Source of the DNA: CAYQOX01 sp964419335
Lineage (GTDB): Bacteria; Hinthialibacterota; Hinthialibacteria; Hinthialibacterales; Hinthialibacteraceae
Direction: 5' to 3'
Length of the DNA stretch: 15,165 nt
Assembly: GCA_964419335.1 (NCBI GenBank)
Contig: CAYQOX010000077.1
Location: 1 to 15,165, forward strand
Part shown: piece after piece, positions 6,589-15,119 of the stretch
How positions within the stretch are numbered: position 1 is the first letter of the stretch
How the letters are laid out: each line of letters starts with the position of its first letter
The notes under the pieces: model-generated
The model's input: only the letters and a program-made list of their open reading frames with translations
Told to the model about the DNA's origin: nothing
The model's database searches: none
Made by a program: the position numbers and the translations under genes

Positions 6589-7407
6589 TTACTTCTTATT
6601 AAGTTCTTGAGCCCGGTTCACCGCCCGGCGAACCGTCTCTTCTATCATTCCAGGTAAATTCAATTCTTTCAAGGCGGACAGACCCGCTTCGGTGGTTCCA
6701 CCCGGGGTTGCTACTTTTTGCACTAATTCCGCGGGGGATTCCTCCCGTTGGCGCAGGAGTTCAGCGGTTCCTGCGAAGGTTTCGGTGACTAATTTCTGCG
6801 CGACGGTTTCATCCAAACCCTGGGCGACGGCAGCGGCAATAAAATGTTGGGCGAAATAAAACATATACCCGGGCCCGCTGCCAGAGACGGCAGTGACAAC
6901 ATCTTGCTGTGTTTCTTCGACTTCGACAATATCCCCCACGGAACGTAAGATGGATCGCACCCAATCGCGCTCATTCTCCGAAAGATTGTCTGGAAAGGTA
7001 ATAGCGCTAATCCCGCATCCCAAAAGAGCCGGCAAATTGGGCATCACGCGAACCACACGTTCAGGAAATCCAAAGGCTTGGCTCAAGCGCTGGCGGCTAA
7101 TACCAGCGAGGATCGAGATAAGCAAATGTTCAGAGGTGAAGCTCGTTTTGATCTCTTCTTGGACTTCGGGCAAAACTTGTGGTTTAACCGCCAGTAGAAT
7201 GGTAGAGGCTTTAGTGGGAGCGAGAGAATTATCTTCGGCGGTTTCAATACCGTATGTTTGTTCGAGCTGATTGCGGCGATCAAGGCGTTTTTCAGTGACA
7301 AAAATATCCTCGGCGGTAACCGTGCCTTTTTTTAGTAAGCCAGAAAAAATCGCTTCGGCCATGTTGCCTCCACCCACAAAAGCGATTTTCTTTGTTCCCT
7401 TCCCCAT
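6589..7407 (-). CDS. proC: Pyrroline-5-carboxylate reductase
   Basis: Catalyses the last step of proline synthesis, NAD(P)H-dependent reduction of 1-pyrroline-5-carboxylate to L-proline, in the cytosol. The 272-residue product has the N-terminal Rossmann motif (IAFVGGGNMAEA, residues 8-19), the family segment VRVMPNLPALLGCG (119-131), the SGSGP motif (175-179) and the C-terminal ATPGGTTEAGL (233-243). Length is normal. The ATG at 7407 has GAGGAG seven bases upstream; a longer reading from a TTG at 7431 would overlap carB and is rejected. Deviations from the usual family pattern are Leu125 in NLP (commonly NTP) and Gly180 in GPGY (commonly GPAY); both look tolerable. It starts 17 bases after the carB stop, so it is the last gene of the car operon, tying proline to carbamoyl-phosphate and arginine metabolism. 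Confidence 0.96.
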   Translation of the reverse strand: MGKGTKKIAFVGGGNMAEAIFSGLLKKGTVTAEDIFVTEKRLDRRNQLEQTYGIETAEDNSLAPTKASTILLAVKPQVLPEVQEEIKTSFTSEHLLISILAGISRQRLSQAFGFPERVVRVMPNLPALLGCGISAITFPDNLSENERDWVRSILRSVGDIVEVEETQQDVVTAVSGSGPGYMFYFAQHFIAAAVAQGLDETVAQKLVTETFAGTAELLRQREESPAELVQKVATPGGTTEAGLSALKELNLPGMIEETVRRAVNRAQELNKK

Positions 7408-7424
7408 GAGATACTCCTCAAAAA

Positions 7425-9239
7425 TCAGCAAGTTTGATGATAATCCTGCAGAGCTTTTACTTGTAAGTTCCGGGTAAAATCAGATTCGATCCCGTATAGT
7501 GCGGCTCGGGCAGCAGCCACGGTGGTGACGTATGGGATATTTTGTTCTAAAGCGCAGCGGCGCAGAGCCATTTCATCGAACGCAGATTCTTTATCCATCG
7601 GCGTATTAATCACTAAGGCCACCTCACCGTTTTTCATGATATCGACAATATTTGGCCGGCTTTCATGGACTTTGAAGACTCTCGAACAGGATACATTTTT
7701 TTTATTCAAATAGGAACAGGTCCCCGAGGTGGCAAGCAGTTCAAACTTCATGGTTTCGAGTTTCTGGGCTAATTCCACCATATGGGGTTTATCGGCATCA
7801 TTGACGCTAAGAATAACTTTTCGTTTATTGTCTGGTGGATTAGGGCGGGGTAAAAGCATCCCAGCCCCGGCTTGGGCTTTAGCGTACGCCCGGCCAAAAT
7901 CAGTATCGATGCCCATCACCTCGCCCGTGGAGCGCATTTCCGGTCCTAAGAGGGTATCGACCCCGGGGAATTTCACGAATGGAAGAACCGCTTCTTTGAC
8001 CGAAATATGTTGAGGGTCAGAACGTTGTGGGAGGTTAAATTCAGCGAGGGGTACATCCACCATCACTTGGGCCGCAATTTTGGCCATAGGCACCCCGGTG
8101 GCCTTGCTAACATAGGGAACTGTCCGTGAGGCTCGGGGGTTGACTTCTAAAACATAGATCTCTTCTCGGCCGTTACGGCGGGCCACTGCATATTGGATGT
8201 TCATGAGGCCTTTTACACTCAAGGCGCGGGCCAGGTCAATGGTTTGGCGGCACAAGCGTTCTATAGTATCAGGAAGCAGGGTACGCGGGGGAATCACACA
8301 AGCGCTATCGCCAGAGTGGATACCGGCAAACTCAATATGCTCCATAATCCCGCCAATAAAGACATCTTCAGAATCGGAAATCGCATCCACATCGACTTCA
8401 ATCGCATCTTCCAGATATTTATCGACCAACACGGGATGTTCAGGTGAGGCTTCAACCGCACGTTCCATGTATTTTATTAAGCTAATTTCATCGTAGACGA
8501 TTTCCATAGCCCGGCCGCCGAGTACATAAGAAGGCCGAACCAAGACTGGATAGGTGAGATCACGTGCGATGGCCACGGCTTCATCCACAGCGGTAGCGGT
8601 TCCGTTGGGGGGTTGTTGGACCCGCATGTCTTCAATCAATTTCCCAAAGCGCTTGCGGTCTTCAGCTAAATCGATGCAATCAGGTGAAGTCCCAAGAATA
8701 TTGACGCCGGCGCGTTCTAAAGGAACCGCCAGTTTCAAAGGAGTTTGACCGCCAAATTGGACAATGACGCCTTTGGGATTTTCCGCCTCAATAATGCTCA
8801 TAACATCTTCAAAAGTAAGCGGTTCGAAATAAAGGCGGTCTGCCGTGTCGTAATCGGTGGATACGGTTTCAGGGTTCGAATTGACCATGATGGTCTCATA
8901 GCCGATATTGGATAATGCATAAACCGCATGGACGCAGCAATAATCAAATTCGATTCCCTGCCCGATTCGGTTGGGGCCGCCTCCTAGGATGACAATTTTT
9001 TCTTTGTCGCAAGGGCGAACTTCGCTCTCACTTTCATAAGTTGAGTAATGATAAGGGGTATGAGCTTCGAATTCCGCTGCGCAGGTATCCACGGTTTTAA
9101 AGACGGGTTGTATGCCCCAGCGTTGGCGTAATTTTCTAACTTCTATTTCAGAAGTGTTCCACAAATGCGCCAGTTGGCGGTCGGAAAATCCAAACTGCTT
9201 AGCTTGCAGGAGTATTGATTTTAGTTCATTCTCTTTCAT
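7425..9239 (-). CDS. carB: Carbamoyl-phosphate synthase large subunit, C-terminal half (separate gene)
   Basis: A 604-residue protein equal to the second half of a normal CarB of about 1070 residues. It starts within the helical oligomerisation domain (GFSDRQLAHLW at 17-27; VFKTVDTCAAEFEA at 46-59). It then carries the second pre-ATP-grasp and ATP-grasp unit (GGGPNRIGQGIEFDYCCVHA at 86-105; RPSYVLGGRAMEIV at 235-248; EVNPRASRTVPYVSKATG at 365-382) and a C-terminal MGS-like allosteric domain (about 472-604, with ATSGT and FKVHESRPNIVD). This half phosphorylates carbamate with the second ATP to give carbamoyl phosphate. All signature residues are present, so it looks functional. The ATG lies six bases after the TGA of the N-terminal half and in the same frame. 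A weak ribosome site (AAGGAAG about 11 bases upstream) inside the end of the previous gene suggests translational coupling. Split CarB pairs are known, for example in methanogens and Aquifex. Confidence 0.95.
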   Translation of the reverse strand: MKENELKSILLQAKQFGFSDRQLAHLWNTSEIEVRKLRQRWGIQPVFKTVDTCAAEFEAHTPYHYSTYESESEVRPCDKEKIVILGGGPNRIGQGIEFDYCCVHAVYALSNIGYETIMVNSNPETVSTDYDTADRLYFEPLTFEDVMSIIEAENPKGVIVQFGGQTPLKLAVPLERAGVNILGTSPDCIDLAEDRKRFGKLIEDMRVQQPPNGTATAVDEAVAIARDLTYPVLVRPSYVLGGRAMEIVYDEISLIKYMERAVEASPEHPVLVDKYLEDAIEVDVDAISDSEDVFIGGIMEHIEFAGIHSGDSACVIPPRTLLPDTIERLCRQTIDLARALSVKGLMNIQYAVARRNGREEIYVLEVNPRASRTVPYVSKATGVPMAKIAAQVMVDVPLAEFNLPQRSDPQHISVKEAVLPFVKFPGVDTLLGPEMRSTGEVMGIDTDFGRAYAKAQAGAGMLLPRPNPPDNKRKVILSVNDADKPHMVELAQKLETMKFELLATSGTCSYLNKKNVSCSRVFKVHESRPNIVDIMKNGEVALVINTPMDKESAFDEMALRRCALEQNIPYVTTVAAARAALYGIESDFTRNLQVKALQDYHQTC

Positions 9240-9245
9240 GACTAC

Positions 9246-10766
9246 TCACGCTTCCTTTTCAGATAGGTATATTTGGATATCATTTTTCAATTGAAGAAGC
9301 GTGTTCTCCATACTTAATATTTCGGCTAAATTGGTCAAAAACCAGGGATCGATAAACGAATAATGGTAAATTTCGTCGATCGTCATTCCAATTTCCAGGG
9401 CATAACGTATATAGAAGATGCGTTCTGGAGTGGGATGTCGTAATTTATCAATAATTTCCGAGCGTAATTCGGGATCCTTGGGATTGCAATAACGAGGGAG
9501 ATGGGGATCACGGAATTGGTATATATCTTTCCCATCGGCACCCAAGCCATAACGGTCGGTTTCCAAGGAACGTAAACCTTTTTGTAAAGATTCTTTAAAA
9601 GTACGTCCTATCGACATGGCTTCGCCCACGGATTTCATCTGAGTGCCTAAAATAGGATTGGAACCGGAGAATTTTTCGAAGGCCCAGCGCGGGATTTTGG
9701 TGACCACGTAATCAATCGTGGGTTCAAAGGAAGCAGGAGTTTCCTTCGTGATATCGTTGGGGATTTCATCCAAGGTATAGCCCACAGCCAATTTTGCCGC
9801 GATTTTAGCGATGGGGAAGCCGGTGGCTTTGGAGGCTAAGGCGGAGCTGCGGGAGACACGGGGGTTCATCTCAATTACAACCATACGGCCATCCTCGGGA
9901 TTGATTGCGAACTGAATATTGGAGCCCCCAGTTTCAACGCCGATTTCTCGGATAATATCAATGGAGGCATCGCGCATCGCCTGATATTCCTTATCGGTCA
10001 GGGTTTGCGCGGGGGCAACGGTAATGCTGTCGCCGGTGTGAACGCCCATGGGATCGAAATTTTCGATCGAGCAAATAATGACCACATTATCCATTAAATC
10101 GCGCATGACTTCGAGTTCGAATTCTTTCCAGCCCAGGACCGATTCTTCAACCAAGATGGTATGGTAAGGGCTGCTATCCAATCCCCAGCGCACCACATCC
10201 CGATATTCTTCCATGTTATAAGCAGTACCGGCTCCAGTGCCCCCGAGGGTGAAGGAGGGGCGGATGATGGCGGGGAATTTGACTTCCTCGATGATCTGCA
10301 TGGCTTCATCCATGGAGGTGACATACCCGCTGGTGGGAACATCAAGGCCGATTTTGCGCATGGCTTCTTTGAACTCATCGCGGTCTTCCGCCTTTTTAAT
10401 GGCAGGGAGTTTGGCACCGATTAACTCAACATTGTATTTGTCCAAAACACCGGATTCGGCTAGAAGAACAGCGTTGTTCAGTGCGGTTTGCCCCCCTAAG
10501 GTTGGCAGCAAGCAGTCGGGTCTTTCAACTTCAATAATCTTTTCGATGGCTTCCGGGATAATGGGTTCGATGTAAGTACGATCCCCCATTTCGGGATCGG
10601 TCATAATGGTGGCGGGGTTGCTATTCACCAAAACCACTTCATAACCTTCTTCGCGCAAGGCTTTACAGCCCTGGGTTCCGGAATAATCAAACTCGCAGGC
10701 TTGGCCGATGATAATCGGCCCAGAGCCAATGATCAGTATTTTGTGGATATCGTCTCGACGCGGCAT
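9246..10766 (-). CDS. carB: Carbamoyl-phosphate synthase large subunit, N-terminal half (separate gene)
   Basis: A 506-residue protein equal to the first half of CarB: the carboxyphosphate-forming ATP-grasp unit, which uses ATP, bicarbonate and ammonia passed from CarA. Visible motifs are IIGSGPIIIGQACEFDYSG (12-30), NPATIMTDPE (50-59), LGGQTALN (90-97), RPSFTLGGTGAG (169-180) and EMNPRVSRSSALASKATG at about residue 300. It ends within the oligomerisation domain (DPWFLTNLAEILSMENTLLQ), then TGA. The ATG has AGGAA just upstream and lies 38 bases after the carA stop. All conserved N-half residues are intact and the break is in a variable linker, so this is probably a true split gene rather than a pseudogene. 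A single misread or mutated base in the TGA would instead give one 1113-codon gene, so the base should be confirmed. Confidence 0.95.
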   Translation of the reverse strand: MPRRDDIHKILIIGSGPIIIGQACEFDYSGTQGCKALREEGYEVVLVNSNPATIMTDPEMGDRTYIEPIIPEAIEKIIEVERPDCLLPTLGGQTALNNAVLLAESGVLDKYNVELIGAKLPAIKKAEDRDEFKEAMRKIGLDVPTSGYVTSMDEAMQIIEEVKFPAIIRPSFTLGGTGAGTAYNMEEYRDVVRWGLDSSPYHTILVEESVLGWKEFELEVMRDLMDNVVIICSIENFDPMGVHTGDSITVAPAQTLTDKEYQAMRDASIDIIREIGVETGGSNIQFAINPEDGRMVVIEMNPRVSRSSALASKATGFPIAKIAAKLAVGYTLDEIPNDITKETPASFEPTIDYVVTKIPRWAFEKFSGSNPILGTQMKSVGEAMSIGRTFKESLQKGLRSLETDRYGLGADGKDIYQFRDPHLPRYCNPKDPELRSEIIDKLRHPTPERIFYIRYALEIGMTIDEIYHYSFIDPWFLTNLAEILSMENTLLQLKNDIQIYLSEKEA

Positions 10767-10804
10767 AATTTCCTATTAAAAAAAGAATGATATACAAGCC
10801 GTGA

Positions 10805-11962
10805 TTATTTATTATCATTCATCATTTCAATAAAACGGTCGAAATGATGAGAGGCATCGTGTGGACCGGGAGAGGCTTCTGGATGGTACTGAACAGAAAA
10901 ACAGCCTTGATCCTCGCATTCCAGACCTTCCACCGTATTATCGTTTAAATTGATGTGGGTTACACAAACTTTGCTTTGATCCAAAGTGTCAGAATCCACG
11001 CAAAAGCCATGATTTTGGGAAGTGATATCAATTTTTCCGGTAGGAAGATGTTTCACAGGTTGATTTGCACCCCGATGTCCAAATTTTAATTTGTAAGTTT
11101 TCCCACCGAAAGCCAAGCCCATAATTTGGTGTCCAAGACAAATTCCAAAAATCGGGACATGACCCATTAAATCACGAATAGTTTCCACTGCATAATGAAG
11201 AGGTTCGGGATCACCCGGGCCATTAGATAGAAAGATCCCGTCCGGCTTCATGGCTTTGACTTCTTCTGGGGAAGCAAATGCGGGAACCACGTGGACATGG
11301 CATCCCCGCTCGGTTAGGTGGCGTAAGATGTTATGTTTGATTCCATAATCAAACGCAACAACTTTATGTTTCTTTTCTTCAGGATGGGGATGTTTACGAT
11401 CTTTATGGTAAGGATGTAACTCTTGATCCCAATGATAACTTTCGGGGGTGGTCACTGATTTCACCAAATCAGAGCCAGCCATCGAAGGCACCGCATTCAC
11501 CCGCTCGAGGTAATCCGATTCCATCCCTTCGGCGGGACAAATCACACCACGCATCACCCCGTAATTTCTGAGTTTACGAACAAGCGCACGGGTATCGATA
11601 CCACAAAGCCCGACAATGTTTTGGGAACGCATCCAGTCTTCAAGGGTGTATTGATGGCGCCAATTGCTGGGGATAAACGAGGGTTCTTTGACAATAAAAC
11701 CGGCGACTTGGATTTTGCTCGACTCAAGGTCTTCGTCATTAACCCCATAATTCCCGATTAAAGGGTAGGTCATGGTAACAATCTGGCCATAGTAGGAAGG
11801 GTCGGTCAAGACTTCTTGATAACCGGTCATGGAGGTGTTGAAAACAACTTCACCCCCGGTATCGCTTTCTGTTCCGAATGCCTTACCGTGATAAATAGTA
11901 CCGTCTTCTAAAGCGAGAACTGCGGGTTTTCGAATTGTAGGCGTAAGTAAGTGCTGCGTCAT
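10805..11962 (-). CDS. carA: Carbamoyl-phosphate synthase small subunit, glutaminase
   Basis: The 385-residue small subunit hydrolyses glutamine and passes ammonia to CarB. The N-terminal CarA domain is typical (VLALEDGTIYHGKAFG; GEVVFNTSMTGYQEVLTDPSY, abbreviated, at about 37-57; GIDTRALVRKLR at 121-132). The C-terminal class I amidotransferase domain begins near residue 199 and shows LSNGPGDPE (245-253), the nucleophile Cys275 in GICLGHQ, and His360/Glu362 in QYHPEASPGPHD, so the full catalytic triad is there. Length is normal. An unusual His/Lys-rich linker (HPYHKDRKHPHP, residues 183-194) joins the two domains. No good ribosome site precedes the ATG, which follows an A-rich run; no other Met fits better. 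First gene of carA-carB-carB-proC. Confidence 0.97.
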   Translation of the reverse strand: MTQHLLTPTIRKPAVLALEDGTIYHGKAFGTESDTGGEVVFNTSMTGYQEVLTDPSYYGQIVTMTYPLIGNYGVNDEDLESSKIQVAGFIVKEPSFIPSNWRHQYTLEDWMRSQNIVGLCGIDTRALVRKLRNYGVMRGVICPAEGMESDYLERVNAVPSMAGSDLVKSVTTPESYHWDQELHPYHKDRKHPHPEEKKHKVVAFDYGIKHNILRHLTERGCHVHVVPAFASPEEVKAMKPDGIFLSNGPGDPEPLHYAVETIRDLMGHVPIFGICLGHQIMGLAFGGKTYKLKFGHRGANQPVKHLPTGKIDITSQNHGFCVDSDTLDQSKVCVTHINLNDNTVEGLECEDQGCFSVQYHPEASPGPHDASHHFDRFIEMMNDNK

Positions 11963-12057
11963 TTTTTTTGTATTGTAACGTCATTTCAGTTTAGAGGCTA
12001 TGTCAGCATCTCATTCATCCTGTTTTTTCTTTGGTAGACATAGCCAAATTGATAGGG

Positions 12058-12086
12058 AGTATGCTCACTTCCTAGACTTTTGTCAA
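12058..12086 (-). promoter_or_regulatory. Candidate sigma70-type promoter of the carA-carB-proC operon
   Basis: On the minus strand a perfect TTGACA (12081-12086) is followed by exactly 17 bases and CATACT (12058-12063, four of six match to TATAAT). Initiation near 12051 leaves a leader of about 90 bases before carA. This is the best promoter-like site in the 253-base gap between carA and the neighbouring beta-helix gene. No clear PyrR-type or ArgR-type element was recognised in the leader. Confidence 0.55.
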
Positions 12087-12215
12087 TCCAAAGCGAATGA
12101 CGAAGATGAAACTATAGAAAAACCATACAGTTATGAAGACATGAAAGATGACTGCTTTTAACGTAAATTGCAGGTAACGCGCAAAAAATGATAGTAATGG
12201 GAACTAGGTATCCGT

Positions 12216-13415
12216 TTATGGGATGGAAGAGGTTCTCTGTTCATAGGCGCCAAGATCGGGGGAGTCATCACGGGGATGCTCCTCGATATCGATTTTCACC
12301 TTATCAAGCGAGGTTCCCACGTTTATAACAGGTTTTGCATCGGCGCTCAGCCGAAAATTGCCTGCTTCCGGGTTAACGAACCAATCCAGCTGCGCTTCAG
12401 TCTCATTTGTCTTCGATTGTATTTGTGCCCCATCGCGGGCGTAAATGCGTCCATCAGTCAGATTGTTGATCACGTGGCCTTTGCTGGTGTCGAACCGGGC
12501 TTCAATAGTCCAATCGAAGCTATCTCGTAGGATGACGGTGTTATTGTATATATGGAAATCCGGGCATTTGTTGACTGAAATACCTACATCGCCAGTGATG
12601 CCTTCATCACGGTAGATGAGATTGTTGCGGATGATTCCGCCTTGGTGGTCGAAGCGTTTTTCTCCATGGCGCGCAAACGGCCCTGGGCCGGCAGAATTAC
12701 CTAGCATAATGCCGAAATCGCAGTTAATGATGATGTTCCCTTCCACGAGCGTATCGATGCAGTTTTGCCAACATAAAATCGCAGGTCCCGCTTGGCGTGT
12801 ATTTTGAGTGCGAATATTACGAAACGTATTGTGGCGAATGACCCAATTCGCACCGCCAAGTACATCCACGCCGTTGGTGTACCAACTGCGTGGAGATTCT
12901 TCATAAGCAAAGAGACAGTCTTCCACCAAGCCGTCATCGCAATACATGCGTTTGGGACTGACGGTGACTTTTAGATGCTGCTCCCCGGCTTCGAAAGAGT
13001 GAAGATTACGTAGGATAACTTTGCTTGCCCCCTGTTCTCCTTGAGCGATCACATTGTGATAATAAAAGTCGCGTATCGTGAGATTTTCGAGGGTAACATT
13101 GGTGGCGTTTTGAATCATGAACCCGTGGGGAACCGCCCCGTAATCTTCGTTGGCCATTCCTTTGCCGCAAATCACGACATCATCGGGGGAGCCTGTACCG
13201 CGAATGGTAATATTCTCTACCCCGCCACCAATGATCAACGTGGTATTTAACGGATAGTCTCCCGGGTGAATCACAATTTCCGTGTTGGAGTGTAGAGTCT
13301 CAATACTCTCGTTAAGTTCTTCGACGGATGAAACATTAACAACCCGAGGCTCAGCCGCGTTTATGCAATTTACTAGTAGTGAAAAGCCTACGATCAACCC
13401 AATACGATTCATCAT
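12216..13415 (-). CDS. Exported right-handed beta-helix protein
   Basis: From the chosen ATG the product has 399 residues: a short signal peptide (MMNRIGLIVGFSLLVNCINA), then a region with repeated short strands and Asn/Asp/Gly turns typical of a right-handed parallel beta-helix (for example ENITIRGTG, TLENLTIRDFYYHNV, LVEGNIIINCDFGI, IIRNNLIYR, FHIYNNTVI). It ends with DSPDLGAYEQ, a C-terminal signature common in secreted beta-helix proteins. The nearest functional classes are polysaccharide lyases and hydrolases or carbohydrate-binding proteins; no catalytic set was recognised. An ATG at 13451 gives 12 extra polar residues before the signal and lacks a ribosome site; the ATGs at 13415 and 13412 have GAGGGG and AAAGG upstream and are preferred. 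It follows the other beta-helix gene by about 90 bases and is probably co-transcribed. Confidence 0.8.
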   Translation of the reverse strand: MMNRIGLIVGFSLLVNCINAAEPRVVNVSSVEELNESIETLHSNTEIVIHPGDYPLNTTLIIGGGVENITIRGTGSPDDVVICGKGMANEDYGAVPHGFMIQNATNVTLENLTIRDFYYHNVIAQGEQGASKVILRNLHSFEAGEQHLKVTVSPKRMYCDDGLVEDCLFAYEESPRSWYTNGVDVLGGANWVIRHNTFRNIRTQNTRQAGPAILCWQNCIDTLVEGNIIINCDFGIMLGNSAGPGPFARHGEKRFDHQGGIIRNNLIYRDEGITGDVGISVNKCPDFHIYNNTVILRDSFDWTIEARFDTSKGHVINNLTDGRIYARDGAQIQSKTNETEAQLDWFVNPEAGNFRLSADAKPVINVGTSLDKVKIDIEEHPRDDSPDLGAYEQRTSSIP

Positions 13416-13505
13416 TACCTTTGTTCCCCTCGATTTCTGATTCCTATTCATACTGTAGTAAAAAGAAGTGCCAACAAGAGTTTACCGAAATCCATGGATA
13501 CCATC

Positions 13506-15059
13506 TCAATAACTATTCGAATTGTGGACCTTCGTATCTTCACGACTCAGTCTCTTTTCTCTTTGGGCTTCATGGATATTTTGGGGAACGATTTCCTCCG
13601 GATCGATAGTTTCGAACCAGATTCCTTCTGGGTCAATCCGGGGACTGCGTTTATGTTCCACTGCGACTAAATTCATGGAGAAGGGCCCAAAGTTTCCGGG
13701 AGGATAAGAGATGGTGCGTTCAGAGCGTATATTCCAAAAGGTGCCATATCCCGCGCAATGTTTTCCCAAGGCCGCTCCTCCACCGCATCGCCAAACATGG
13801 GTACCTTCGCCGACATCGATATTACAATAAAGATTCGCGTAGGGGGCTCGTTTGTGATGATCGAAGCAGAGATCTTTGCCTCGTCCGTTGGAGATGACAT
13901 TCCCCGCGCAGTGACTCACGGTTAAATCATGTATAAAAGTGGTTTTGAAATTGAAATGGGTAAACAGGTTATCATCGTCGGAAATATACATTCCATGATG
14001 ACCCGTATCTCCCCGTGAATCCTCAGGACGTTCTGATTCATACTCAATGTTCTCGATCGTGCAGAATTTACCGCTGATAAAAACCCCGCTATCCGCATTC
14101 TTAATTTTGATGTTTCGAACCCAACTATGGGCGATGTTACTCAAGGCAATGGGATTAAAGCCCAGTTCGGTAAAATGCCCTTTGTAGGGGGTCACGGGGT
14201 ATTCAAAGGTTAAATTTTCGATGCCGACCCGGGTGACATTCGGTTGAAAACGCAGGATTCGAGGATTCCATTCCATTTCAAGGTCAAACCGCAGCGGTCT
14301 CTCAATCCGGATCTTCTCCTCTTCGATCGCTGTGATCTGTGTAACCAGGGAAGCATGGGTACGTCCATTCAATTTACTTGTATCCCCCGGATCGTCGGTA
14401 TAAAGATGGTGGGCGAGGGTGTCTTCTTCTGTATCATCCACGCGAACTTCAACCCATTGGCCTTCTTTCATTCTCGAGGTTGCATTTACATGAATCCACT
14501 GATCCGCACGTTTCGCCGGCTGAGTGATTTTCGCTAGCTGGGTAGAACCGTAATTTCCTTTCACCCAAAGAAACCCCCCCGACCAGGAATAATTCGAGGT
14601 TCTCCGTCCGCCTGTGGTCGCTCCCCAATTGGGACGAATTTCATTTAAGGGTTTTGGGAAGTACAAGATGACTCCATCCCGTGACTCTCCTTTGAGGACA
14701 AGGTTGGGTTTGCGAATTTCAATGATTTCAGTGATTATGTATTTCCCATCAGGAATCAATATGGTTCCGGAGTCGACGTTCTTGACCGCATCGAGAAAGG
14801 CTTGAGAATCATCATGCTCACCATCCCCTACCGCGCCGAAATCTTTCACGTTGGCTTTGACTTCGAAGGAAGGAATCTCTTCTTCGCCGCATTGGTAGCC
14901 CGCGTAGGAAAAATCGGGCAATCGGCTTTCTGGAGACCACCGTTCGCCATTTTTACCCCATAATTGAGAATATTCTTCAGCGTGAGCCTCTACAAGAGTC
15001 ACTACGATAATGGCCACTAAGAAATAACTCATAAACAATGTACGTCTTTGTGTTTTCAT
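13506..15059 (-). CDS. Exported pectate-lyase-superfamily beta-helix protein
   Basis: A 517-residue protein with a signal peptide ending EAHA (likely cut before Glu28). The mature N-terminus has LWGKNGERWSPESRLPDFSY (33-52) and AGYQCGEEEIP, then VKDFGAVGDGEHDDSQAFLD (71-90). The latter is the classic opening of the pectate lyase superfamily 3 domain (PF12708), also seen in phage tailspikes and polysaccharide lyases. Strand-rich repeats follow through about residue 470, with GHHGMYISDDDNLFTH and FDHHKRAPYANLYCNIDVG as possible functional loops. The tail (about 490-517) is charged and probably disordered. Several cysteines (Cys57, 333, 384, 398, 412, 425, 435) could form disulfides. The ATG has AGAGG about ten bases upstream. 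It is the first gene of the pair. Role in degrading or binding extracellular polysaccharide is inferred; the substrate is unknown. Confidence 0.85.
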   Translation of the reverse strand: MKTQRRTLFMSYFLVAIIVVTLVEAHAEEYSQLWGKNGERWSPESRLPDFSYAGYQCGEEEIPSFEVKANVKDFGAVGDGEHDDSQAFLDAVKNVDSGTILIPDGKYIITEIIEIRKPNLVLKGESRDGVILYFPKPLNEIRPNWGATTGGRRTSNYSWSGGFLWVKGNYGSTQLAKITQPAKRADQWIHVNATSRMKEGQWVEVRVDDTEEDTLAHHLYTDDPGDTSKLNGRTHASLVTQITAIEEEKIRIERPLRFDLEMEWNPRILRFQPNVTRVGIENLTFEYPVTPYKGHFTELGFNPIALSNIAHSWVRNIKIKNADSGVFISGKFCTIENIEYESERPEDSRGDTGHHGMYISDDDNLFTHFNFKTTFIHDLTVSHCAGNVISNGRGKDLCFDHHKRAPYANLYCNIDVGEGTHVWRCGGGAALGKHCAGYGTFWNIRSERTISYPPGNFGPFSMNLVAVEHKRSPRIDPEGIWFETIDPEEIVPQNIHEAQREKRLSREDTKVHNSNSY

Positions 15060-15106
15060 ACCACACCATCCTCTTTAATGTAATGTATTGTAGTGATTTC
15101 TATTAA

Positions 15107-15119
15107 AACAAAATTTGTT
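15107..15119. promoter_or_regulatory. 13-bp palindrome upstream of the beta-helix pair
   Basis: AACAAAATTTGTT consists of two perfect six-base arms around one central base. It lies about 48 bases before the start at 15059, in AT-rich DNA that should hold the promoter of the two beta-helix genes. An operator is possible, but a short AT-only palindrome is weak evidence. Confidence 0.2.

Noticed and set aside
7408..7431. Upstream TTG start for proC
   Set aside because: It overlaps the carB stop and adds eight residues before the Rossmann motif; the ATG at 7407 has GAGGAG seven bases upstream.
9240..9248. carB as a pseudogene or a recoded TGA gene
   Set aside because: Both halves keep every conserved motif, the second half has its own start and ribosome site, and TGA ends other intact genes in the window, so a functional split is the simpler reading.
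13416..13451. Upstream ATG for the 12216 beta-helix gene
   Set aside because: No ribosome site precedes it and it would place 12 polar residues before the signal peptide.
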